This document shows positions 33,833 to 43,586 of a stretch of 61,546 nt of DNA, one piece after another. The notes below the pieces were generated by a model. It made no database searches and was not told the DNA's origin. It saw only the letters and a list, made by a program, of their open reading frames with translations. Made by a program: the position numbers and the translations under genes. Origin of the DNA: Gnetum montanum (taxonomy: Eukaryota > Streptophyta > Gnetopsida > Gnetales > Gnetaceae); assembly GCA_015680685.1 (NCBI GenBank), contig MNCI01038230.1, positions 194,002 through 255,547 on the forward strand. Direction: 5' to 3'. Numbering within the stretch: position 1 is the first letter of the stretch; the number at the start of each line of letters is the position of its first letter.

Positions 33833-34584
33833 NNNNNNNNNNNNNNNNNNNNNNNNNNNNNNNNNNNNNNNNNNNNNNNNNNNNNNNNNNNNNNNNNNNN
33901 NNNNNNNNNNNNNNNNNNNNNNNNNNNNNNNNNNNNNNNNNNNNNNNNNNNNNNNNNNNNNNNNNNNNNNNNNNNNNNNNNNNNNNNNNNNNNNNNNNNN
34001 NNNNNNNNNNNNNNNNNNNNNNNNNNNNNNNNNNNNNNNNNNNNNNNNNNNNNNNNNNNNNNNNNNNNNNNNNNNNNNNNNNNNNNNNNNNNNNNNNNNN
34101 NNNNNNNNNNNNNNNNNNNNNNNNNNNNNNNNNNNNNNNNNNNNNNNNNNNNNNNNNNNNNNNNNNNNNNNNNNNNNNNNNNNNNNNNNNNNNNNNNNNN
34201 NNNNNNNNNNNNNNNNNNNNNNNNNNNNNNNNNNNNNNNNNNNNNNNNNNNNNNNNNNNNNNNNNNNNNNNNNNNNNNNNNNNNNNNNNNNNNNNNNNNN
34301 NNNNNNNNNNNNNNNNNNNNNNNNNNNNNNNNNNNNNNNNNNNNNNNNNNNNNNNNNNNNNNNNNNNNNNNNNNNNNNNNNNNNNNNNNNNNNNNNNNNN
34401 NNNNNNNNNNNNNNNNNNNNNNNNNNNNNNNNNNNNNNNNNNNNNNNNNNNNNNNNNNNNNNNNNNNNNNNNNNNNNNNNNNNNNNNNNNNNNNNNNNNN
34501 NNNNNNNNNNNNNNNNNNNNNNNNNNNNNNNNNNNNNNNNNNNNNNNNNNNNNNNNNNNNNNNNNNNNNNNNNNNNNNNNNNNN
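33833..34584. other. Assembly gap (752 N)
   Basis: The LTR sequence visible after the gap starts at the equivalent of 28283 in the 5' LTR. About 709 bases of 3' LTR are missing, so if the gap size is realistic the LTR should start near 33876, leaving about 43 bases with the polypurine tract. Reading frames across the gap have no meaning. Confidence 0.95.
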
Positions 34585-34915
34585 CAGTTGCATAGTTTAG
34601 GGTGTGTCCGGCAAGTGGGAACGAATGCTGACGCTAGTTAATTTAGACCTAGATTAGTAGTTAGAGTTAGCTTAGTTTCTCAACCCTTTCCTCTGATAGC
34701 ATAGAAGATAAGCCGAAAATACCAAAAAAATCACATACCTCAGACTTGCTTAACCATACACCGTGACACTTACAAGCAAGCCTAGGAAGACAACGAACGA
34801 TTAACCCAAAGTGTTTCTTGTGGTGTTAAGGCATTTAGTCTGTGGAGTTCGACCGGATCATGCGTGCATGCTTGTATTCGTATGGTGGAGTGTAGGGGTA
34901 CCTCGCCACTCATCA
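34585..34915 (+). repeat. 3' LTR of D (visible part)
   Basis: Aligns without large gaps to 28283-28612 and ends at CTCATCA followed by ATATC. Differences cluster where the 5' copy has CpG (for example 28554-28572 against 34857-34873), where the 3' copy has TG or CA. Confidence 0.93.
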
Positions 34916-34920
34916 ATATC
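34916..34920. repeat. Target-site duplication of D, right copy (ATATC)
   Basis: Exact repeat of 27569-27573. The Gag frame of C continues from here on the minus strand. Confidence 0.95.
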
Positions 34921-35621
34921 CTAGGAAAGATCTTAAGCTTTTTCCATCCATTTTCAATGTTATAGTAGACACAGGCATCCTGGAAGGCTTGTAAATGATG
35001 TTGTGGATCTAAATCATAACCTTCTACAAATTAAGGAAAATTATTCATATCAAGTCTAGGTAGGAAACTCTCTTTGTGATGCCTGTGAGATATCTTAATT
35101 TCCTCGGTTATCTTCATCATGCTCTTAGTGGCTACGAAGGGTTCATCATCATCAAACAAGTTGTCATGAAAATTTCTATTTGGTTGATGGTGATGATTAG
35201 ACTTTTGTTCATGTTGATGACCTTAAGTGTGTTTGTGGGTTTGATTTTTTACTTTTATTTTGACCCTTTAGTGGAACTTTATCTCTATACCTATGTTCAT
35301 GTACATCAGAACTAGACATTGAAGGGGGAGAGGAAGATGAGGATCTAGAAAACTTGCCATGGCTTCTATGGTGTTCCCTAGGGTCCCTTAATTTATCATA
35401 TCTTGGTTTCAAGGAGGTCTTAGGCTTGGCGGCCTTCCCTGTCCAAGACATACTTCATCTCCTTTAGGGCTTTCTACCTTAGGTGAATGTAGCCTTTGAA
35501 TGTTTTCAGAGTGGTCATGAACATAAGAACCGCCTGCATAAGATTGTTCACTCTAATTTTTCTTACAATATATCTCATTAGTTCTCCAATGAATGTTTTC
35601 ACTTACTTGTAAGAGAGACAT
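34921..35621 (-). pseudogene. Gag N-terminal part of C
   Basis: ATG at 35621 (MSLLQVSENIHW) corresponds to the start of B at 39240. The open stretch 35451-35209 contains RYDKLRDPREHHRSHGKFSR followed by a Ser-rich run and DVHEHRYRDK, the same basic and Ser-rich part as in D and E. The frame then reads toward the insertion of D at 34920 with an LDMNN-type segment near 35060. Stops are present. Confidence 0.75.
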
Positions 35622-35725
35622 TATTATTGATTTATGGTGTGTATTTTATGTTTTCTAAAATATATATCATTAACGCATTTACAGTGATTGTGTATGATAT
35701 AACTAATCTAGATAACTGGCACCAT

Positions 35726-35743
35726 TCCTCAACAATAGTGCCA
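35726..35743 (-). other. Primer-binding site of C (tRNA-Asp type)
   Basis: On the minus strand TGGCACTATTGTTGAGGA, differing from the D site at five positions, all but one transitions. One base separates it from the LTR. Confidence 0.8.
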
Positions 35744-35744
35744 A

Positions 35745-36625
35745 TGATGCGAGATGAGGTACCCCTATGCCCAACCATATGAATCACAAGGGTTCATGCA
35801 CGATTTGATTGAATTTTGTGGATGGGACTAGTTGTGCATCTAAATTGTTATGCTTTGATCACAATTTTCTATCTTCCCACATGGACTAGTGGTAGTTTTG
35901 TCATGTATGGTTTAGTCCAAAGTGAGGCATATGATGTTATCTAATTCTATGCTGCTCCTAATGACCATAAAGAGATAAATTAATTAAGCTAATGAAAAAT
36001 GAAAAATAAGATCTAAATTAGCCTATGTGTAATGAGTATTTGCTCTTAATCATTCGTACATACTGTGGACTTCATGAGACTACTTTTGGGATTGCCAAGC
36101 ATATGTTACTGAATGTGCCAAACGATACACTATTGGATCACCAAGTACTTACACTTAAGTGCTCGTGATTAAGTTGTACGCATTTCACTTAATGACAAGA
36201 ATCATAAATAAAAATAAATGAAAATGTTAACTAAAGGAAATAGTAAATAATTAACAATTAAAGATAATAATTATCTAAGTGGATACTATAATGATGGAAG
36301 TAGTCTTGATATTTATTTCTAGTCATATAATATGTTCAAGTACATCACACTCAAAAAAGGTGTCATATGATTACAAACATTACACTATGGACATGCAATA
36401 GGAATAATAGAACTCTAAGAAAGACTATTAAAAACTAATAACTAAAACTATCTTCTCTATTACTGTCTTAAAATCGTGCACCCAAGTGTTGTATTTATAG
36501 GCATGCATAGAGGAGACAATATCAAATATCCAACATGACCTACTAGCTTTGACATTGGGTATCTAATGTTGGGGATTTGACATCACGTACTCGATATCAA
36601 AGTAGATAGATTCATGATTCATTAT
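35745..36625 (-). repeat. 5' LTR of C
   Basis: Left edge TGATGCGAGATGAGG; right edge GATTCATTA, which is CTCATCA with two C-to-T changes. TATA-like 'tataaata' lies at 36492 on the minus strand. Matches 24539-25360. Confidence 0.8.
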
Positions 36626-36630
36626 TAAGC

Positions 36631-38250
36631 CTCATGCACCAATGATTAAAGATATCACTAAAGTTAATTCTTGTAAGTTTATGAAAAATGTTCATGCTAA
36701 TGAGTATCTTAGAAGAAAGATGCTATTTAGGATTGTAGCTAGGTGTCTAGATAGTGGTGAATGGATATACATTTTAATTGACAATAGAGCTCAAGAAAAT
36801 GTGATTTCTTCAAAGATTATTTCTAAGCTTGGCTTGAAGAAATTTCCACATCCTAGGTCCTACAAAGTCCATTGGCTATGTAAGGATCATTTCCAAGAAG
36901 TTAAGGAGAAGTGCACTTTATCTTTTAAAATTGGTTCTTTTAAGAATAAGGTACATTGTGACATCCTTCCTATTGATTGTGCTAATGTTATTGTGGGAAG
37001 ACCTTGGAACTTTAACAACAAGGCTTATTTTAGTAGCGTAAGAAATGTTTGGTCTATTTTAAGAGAAGATGAGATACATGAACTCATTCCTATGTCTTGG
37101 AATAAGTATAAGAAAAATGTTCCTATTAATGCTTCATTAATCTTACTTACTGAGCAAGAGTACATACAAGCGTATGAAGAGGCTAGGCATGGTTTTTTCA
37201 TCATGACAACACCTCAAACAAGTGAAGAGGAGCATACAAATGAACTTCCTCTAATAGTGCAACCTTTGACATTAGAATTTGCTAATGTTTTCACAAAATA
37301 ATTGGAAGGGCTTCCACCAATGTGATCCATCCAACATCAAATAGACTTCATATTAAAAACTATAATTCCAAATGAAAGAGCCTTCTACATGACTTCAAAT
37401 CGAATGGAAGCCATTCTAGCTATGTTAGTTCCCAATAAGGACATCGATGAATTAAGGATGTGCATAGATTCTAGAGCTATTAATAGGATTACTATTAAGT
37501 ATAGATTTCCTATTCCTATGATGGATGAAATTCTTGATGTACTTGCCAATGCTAAGATTTTTTCTAAAATTAATTAAAAAGTGGTTATCATTAAATGCAA
37601 ATTAGTTCAAGAGATGAATGGAGAAAAACCTTTAAGACATTGAATGACTTGTATGAGTGGTTAGTAATTCCTTTTAAGCTAACTAAAACTCCAGCCACAT
37701 TTATGAGGCCCATGCATGTTTTCCTAAGGAATTTTATTGGAAAATGTTGCATTGTTTTCCTTGATGAAATTCTTGTGTATAGTTCTAAGTAATAGGACCA
37801 TGTACATTATTTGAGGATGATTTGTTCACGTTATTAGAGGCAAGGTTAGTGATTAATGCTAAGAAATGCCACTTCATGAAGAAGGAAATTGTCCACCTTG
37901 GTTATGTTATCTCCAAGAACCAAATCAAGATGGAACCAAGTAAGATAAAGGCGATTAAGAAATGGCCTTCACTTAAATATGTTGGAAAGGTGAGATCTTT
38001 TCTTGCTTTGGCTAGCTTCTATATTAAATTTATTAAAACTTTTATTTTCGTTTCATGGACTATTATCTCTTGGTTGAAGATAAATTCAACCTTTATGTGG
38101 TACAATGCAAAAGAAAAATCCTTTCAAGCATTGAAAGAGAAAATTTATAGTGCTTTGGATTTGGGAATTCCAAATTTCTCAAAACTTTTTGAAGTGAAAG
38201 TAGATGCAAGTGTGCTTGCTATTGGAGGTATTCGTTCTCAAGAAGGTGAG
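36631..38250 (+). pseudogene. Protease, reverse transcriptase and start of RNase H of chromovirus A
   Basis: The first frame (36642-37301) holds an aspartic protease with LIDNRAQENVISSKII (catalytic Asp kept, next Gly changed) and ANVIVGRPW as the flap-end motif. The reverse transcriptase follows: LRMCIDSRAINRITIKYRFP at 37455-37515, then KIFSKIN and a stop at 37577. After a short shift come TKTPATFMRPMHVFLR and the active site IVFLDEILVYS at 37752-37785, where the second catalytic Asp is Glu. The connection domain (37822-38130) has NAKKCHFMKKEIVHLGYVIS. RNase H starts with VKVDASVLAIGGI and is cut at 38250 by element B. Confidence 0.88.
38246..38250. repeat. Target-site duplication of B, left copy (GTGAG)
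   Basis: GTGAG before the B LTR, GTAAG after it at 47379-47383. Using one copy, the RNase H frame of A passes the junction without shift. Confidence 0.85.
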
Positions 38251-39114
38251 TGATAAGTCATCATTCTAGGACCCTGATCTTTGATACCGAGTGTTAGAGT
38301 CTTAATGTTGCATACCTGATATCGAGGCTAATAAGCAACATCGGATACCTGACATTGCCTAATTTGGACCTTGCCTATAAATATTGCACTTGGGATTTCG
38401 GATGAGATAGCTTATGATAGATATTTTTAGTTTTTATTTTCTTCTTTTTAGTTCATTATTCCTAGTGCATGCACAGAGTGTGATGCTTGTAATCATACAA
38501 TACCTTTATTCGAGTGTGAAATACTTGGACACGTTACATGATTGGCAATAAAGATCGAGATTACTTCCATCATTATAGCATCCATTTAGATTAATATTAT
38601 TACTTTAATTAGTTAATGATTTATTTAGTTGAAAAGTTTCATTTATTATTGTTTAATGTTCTTGTTATTAACCAAAATGCGTATGCCTTAATCATGAGTG
38701 TTTAAGTGTAAATACTTGGTAGTCAAAAGGTGTATTTTTTGGCATAACTAGTGACATGAACTTGGCAATCCCAGTAATTGCTTCATGAAGTCCAATATGT
38801 GTATATATGATTAAGAGTGAATATCATCACCTTAGGCTAATTTATACTTTATTCTCCATTATTGATTAGATTAATTAATTTATCTCTTTTCATTCTCAAG
38901 AGTAGCGTAGAATTAGGATAACATCATATGCCTCACTTTGGACTAAACCATTCATGACAAAGCTACCATTATTCTAAGTGGGAAGACAATGAACTATGAT
39001 TAAAGTATAGCAATCTAGATGCCACAACTAGTTGCATCCATAGAATTCAACTAGATCATGCGTGAATGCTTGTGATTCATATGGTTGAGCATAGGGGTAC
39101 CTTCCTACTCATCA
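38251..39114 (+). repeat. 5' LTR of B
   Basis: Starts TGATAAGTCATCATTCTAGG and ends CTACTCATCA. TATAAATA at 38378. Contains 'gattcatatggttgagcataggggtacc' style sequence before its end, shared in this family. Confidence 0.88.
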
Positions 39115-39115
39115 T

Positions 39116-39133
39116 TGGCATCGTTGTTGAGGA
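39116..39133 (+). other. Primer-binding site of B (tRNA-Asp type)
   Basis: TGGCATCGTTGTTGAGGA, four differences from the D site, all C-to-T or G-to-A. Confidence 0.82.
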
Positions 39134-39239
39134 TGGTGCTAGTTATCTAGATTGGTTATATTATACGAGTTTGTTGTAAAAGGTCTTAACAATATATCTT
39201 TCAAAACTATTAAATCACACACACCATAAACCAAGAACA

Positions 39240-41690
39240 ATGTCTCTCTCACATGAAAATGAGTATGAATTGTATAATGCACACATTCATTAGAGAACTA
39301 AAGAGATATACGATGAAGAAGATTGGAGTAATCAAACTTATGCAAGGGTTTCTTATGATCATGACCATCCTAATGACACTCAAAGACTACATTCACCTAA
39401 GGTAGACAATCTTGGAGGAGATAATGTAGGTCCTAAACTAGGGGAGGCCTCAAGGCATAAGATCCCCTCAAAACCAAAAAATGATAAATCATGGGACTAC
39501 AAAGAATACCATAGAAGCCATGGCAATTTTGCTAGTTCCTCATATTCCTCTTCCTCTTCAATGTCTAGTTTTGATGAAGATGAATGTAGGTATAGAAATA
39601 AAGCTCCATTAAAGGGTTTGACTAAAAACTAGAATCGAACCCATGGGAAGAGTCAAAGAGGACATCATGAACATAGAAATTCTCTCATAATTTGTTTGAT
39701 GATGAAGAACCTATAATGTTTACTAAGAGCCTAATGTAGATCATAGAGGCAATTAAGATATCTCACAAGCATCAAAAAAAAATTCATTTACCTAAGTTAG
39801 ATATGAATACTCTTTCTAAGTTTGCAAGAGGCTATAATTTAGACCCACAACATCATCTACAAGCCTTCCATGATGAATGTGCTTACTATAACATTGAAAG
39901 TGGATGAAAAAAGCTTAAGATTTTTGATAGGACAATAGAGGATGGAGCCCAATTGTGGTATAAATCATTGAGACCAAACTCAATCTAGCGATGGTCTACA
40001 ATGCTAGAACGTTTCAACGAAAAATACCAAACCTATGCAAGAGTGTCCAATTTGAGCAGATAAATCCAAGAGTGGAAATAAAAAAAACATGAACCCTTTG
40101 ACATGACCTTAGATAGATATTATGCCTTGTTAAATATATGCCTAGGACATCGTTTCTTTGAGAAAGAGCAACTTTACCACATCACAAATGGGCTTTGTAA
40201 TGAAACAAGGGCAATCCTTGGGATATATGCCTCAGGAAAATTATACAAGCTCCAAGCCCATTAGATTAAAGAGCTAATAGAACATGTGGCAAAAGAAGAA
40301 GGATAAATGTGTAAGTGGGATAATTTCAAGAAACATCAATGGGATCCAACTCTTCAATCGAAGGAGGTCCAAATTTATGGTAAGGATAATGGAACTATCT
40401 TTGATAAGGTGACCTCATAATAAACTTTGCCGATAAAGGAGTCTCTCGATGAATTAGAAGAAAAGTTTAATAAGATGTCAAAATGGGTAAATTGTAGCAT
40501 CAAAACTCTTATTGAGATGATCGTAGATAAGCTTATGCAACATAAGCTAGGCAATCACAATAAACAAAGGATACACAACCAAGAAATAGTTAGGAACACT
40601 TTTCGGCAAACAAGTAAAATGGCTGATGAAAGTGAGGCTAAAGACTTCATCATAGATGAAGATGATGAATGTGACCAATGCATATATGACCATCCAAAGG
40701 CACAATGCCCCTTATTGTTACATTTACAAGAGTATTTGGTAGGTGACTTAAACCTAAAATTCGTGCAAAAGAACATGCCAAGGAGACTTCCTTTTCCATA
40801 AGGTAATTTTGGATAGTGCCACAACTAATCATACCAACCTTGGGGGACTTATTATTAGCCTTCACATGGTCATCAACTATAGTGGCAACCCCCACAGTCA
40901 TAGGGGAGGCCACCACCAACTCAATCATCTCCACCAAAATTGCATGACTATTATGTTCAACACCCTGTTTCTCCAACCAGTTTTGCATCCTCTACTTCTA
41001 ATTGCCACTACCACTCTCCCAAATACCATAAATACATGAAATTATCTAAAGGATTACCCCCTCCTGCCTCTTACCAACCAACCTACCCTCAATGTTCTCA
41101 TCATCCACTTCCTTATATGCCATCACAAGCAACTCAGGAAGGTCCAACATCCCAATATCAACAAACGAGTGCCACTTGTGTTGCAACTATGCATAGACAT
41201 GTTAACACTAGTGGGACTGAACTGCAACATTAGAAACATCCCTTATAGATGAAGGGCTATAAGTCAGAGCAACTCACTGGATCAACTAAGCTAGCACAAA
41301 GTCAATCTAGTGCAACATCTTCCCTACCTCCATCAATGTCCTTTGATTATACACAAGGGCCACCATCCGTTAGTCCTCAAATCCCACATCCAACTAATGA
41401 ATCTAAAAACTTGGGAAGATAAATAAATTTGTGCATAACACCTCATAATCAAGGGTACTATCATGGACCAGTCAACCATCATGCTAACACACCTCATATC
41501 TTGGCCCACCATTCATATAACAATTAGGTGTGTGATCAACAATTCTTCTACCTAGCTATTGCACCATCAACAAGCAGCTAGTGGCTAGGGCATGAAGGGT
41601 TCCCAACATTTCATACATGCATGGATCCTACTTATCCATTTATTAATCCTAGCCATGGCCAAATGTTTAGTCATGGGGATTACCCCCCAT
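39240..41690 (+). pseudogene. Gag of element B (degenerate)
   Basis: Starts MSLSHENEYELYNAHIH at 39240. The Ser-rich part is at 39525-39590 (SSYSSSSSMSSFDEDE). The Gag core is from 39800 (LDMNTLSKFARGYNLDPQ, then HHLQAFHDECAYYNIES, then decayed). An open frame at 40427-40801 covers the charged segment and the knuckle (CDQCIYDHPKAQCP), then LPFP. The Pro/His/Gln-rich tail spans 40809-41260. The end block 'agtcatggggattac' is at 41672. No protease active site was recognised with confidence between 41260 and 41690. Stops are scattered. Confidence 0.8.
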
Positions 41691-43583
41691 TCTAATCTTT
41701 AGGATTTTAAGTACTTTTTATCTATTTATTTTAAAATTTTTTATCATTTTTCTATTTCTCTTACTTTTTCTAGTTATCATTTTCCTTTTCTTCAATAATC
41801 TCACTTGTAAATAATTTGATCATGTTGTCCATTAAGGTGATGTTTTTCTCTATGTTGTTGAGTAATAAGGGATTGATTATTTAGACATTAATACCATGAC
41901 ATACATCCATCCATTCCATTAATAAGAGGTTCTTTCTCTGGTTATAATGGTAACCTTCTCCATCATCTAAACTTTAAATAACTTCATAATCATCATGTCT
42001 AGATAGAAGAGGGAAGAACCAAGGTGGAGTGTAAAGGGTGTGACATCAAGAGGATTTGTGTATTCCTTTTAGCTACTTCTATATGTTCTATCATGTTGCT
42101 AAGGCTATAATCATATCCTTTTAGATCTAATAAAAAATGGAAGTAAGAGCACCTTAAAATGGCATTAAATAAGCTTATGTGTGTCCCACTAGAAAGACAC
42201 ATACCCATGATTGAAGTTTGGTGGATTTAAAAATAAAATAAAATTGTGCCATCATAACACTCCTCCCTTGGATAAAATGCCAAGTGATGTTACTCCTTGC
42301 AACTTTGGTAGTCTTATGGTTGTTTACTAATGGGATGAAATGATGTAGTGTCACTGAACTATTGTATGAACTTGGTTTGAATCTTAGAAAGATGGACACA
42401 TGGTTATTTAGCCATTAATAACACATAAGAATCCATTGTGACCATGGTATAACATGTCATGTCCCGATCTTTGCAATCCCTTCTATAGTTCATCTTATCT
42501 CGTTGTCTAGATGTTCACAACTTGGGATTTGTATAACATAGAGCTTTTATCTCAATTCAGGCGTTTTAACATGTGTGTTTTGTTTCATAGGTATGCATTG
42601 CATTCAACCTCTCTAATGCTGATAGACATTAGAGGTTTGATTCCACAAGGACATCATAGGCTAGAGCCTACTTTGGGGAGGATCCACTTGTGTAACTTTT
42701 GTGACTTGTACTTGTTTCACGTGAACACATCATTTTTCACTTTCCAAGTGCTTAACTTACTACATTATATTGTTTACCATATCATGACATTAAACTATCC
42801 CATAATTGAGCTTCCAATGCCCTTTTTCTTGCTCATTTTAGTGCTTTTCCAATTAATGACTTCACCTCATCTTACTTTTGGTGCCTTTGATTAATTTTCC
42901 ACTTACCCAAAATACAAAATTTAACTTTTAGTCTTCTAATCAAAATCAAAGCTTCAATTTGCATGTCATTTGGCCCTCATAAACTTGAAATTTTTGGGAC
43001 TCGACATCAGGTCCAACTTGACATCAGGTGTAACAAAAATATAAATAGTTGACTCTTGTGGCACTTGGAACTTCATTTTACTCATTTGCTAGTAGGGTAG
43101 TTGTTGCAATTTTTTCTTGTAAATTAAAGCACTATTCCTCCATCTTCCACATGCGATATCTAGATACCGTTTGCCTCTACCTAAACTTGAAGTGTTAACT
43201 TAGTTAGGGGATGGGGGATACCTACGTGCATACTTTGCGCTAATTTGTTAAAATTTGCTATCACTTGAAAGGTATTCTAAGGGTAATGATGTTAAGAACT
43301 ATAGGACTTATAATGAGAAGTCATTAACGATAATGCCAAAATTTTAATTTTTCTAACCCTCGAGCCCATGACCATTATTTTATGCCATAGATAATGAAAA
43401 AGGAACTAGTTGCAATGGGTCATAGAAAAGATTGACACATTGTTGGGGGATTTTTCTTGAAAATTGTCCTAACCCTACAATCATATACATTATGAGCTTA
43501 ATAAACTAAGGTCATGAATAAGGTATAATTGATTGATGATAATAGACATAACCTTGTTGACACCTAGTTTTAATTAATTGTAG
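41691..43583 (+). other. Noncoding middle of B with second TATA-like site
   Basis: T-rich sequence after gag, the 'gtgtgacatcaagagg' block (42040), and a 'tttggggaggatccacttg' block (42672). A second TATAAATA stands at 43040-43047 in a context resembling the LTR promoter ('gacatcaggtgtaac..tataaata..cacttgg'). Reading frames of up to 127 codons here (42511-42894) have no family resemblance. Confidence 0.55.
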
Positions 43584-43586
43584 ATG
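43567..43586 (+). promoter_or_regulatory. Splice-acceptor-like site before the env-position ORF of B
   Basis: A T-rich stretch ending in TTAATTAATTGTAG and then ATGGCC (ATG 43584). Same design as D 33725-33744. In Athila-type elements the downstream ORF is thought to be made from spliced RNA; use here is inference. Confidence 0.45.

Larger units (their letters stand above)
27574..34915 (+). mobile_element. Element D: young, pol-less Athila-like retrotransposon
   Basis: Complete structure: perfect ATATC duplication, LTRs with TGATGAG...CTCATCA ends, exact tRNA-Asp primer site, and one open gag-protease frame of 1114 codons. A noncoding 3' part follows, and the 3' LTR is partly covered by an N gap. 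There is no reverse transcriptase, RNase H or integrase. The end of the ORF runs directly into the block that follows integrase in G, so pol was deleted. The visible 330 bases of the 3' LTR differ from the 5' LTR at about 20 positions by eye, mostly C/T and G/A. It is richer in CpG than all surrounding copies, fitting recent insertion. It lies in the Gag of C. Confidence 0.93.
24539..36625 (-). mobile_element. Element C: gag-only Athila-like retrotransposon in A (contains D)
   Basis: On the minus strand: 5' LTR (36625-35745), tRNA-Asp-type primer site (35743-35726), Gag start (35621), Gag split by element D, Gag tail, 3' untranslated part and a shortened 3' LTR (about 25360-24539). No polymerase or integrase. 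Flanking bases GTAAT and TTAAG agree only at the three central positions, so the duplication is decayed or the right edge is off by a base or two. The surrounding pieces of A (Gag knuckle left, protease right) are in the right order. Confidence 0.8.

Noticed and set aside
33721-34641. Long reading frames spanning the N gap on both strands
   Set aside because: They are open only because N codons cannot contain stops; the sequence is unknown.
42511-42894. 127-codon frame in the noncoding middle of B
   Set aside because: Composition looks like chance hydrophobic coding and no relative was seen in the other copies.
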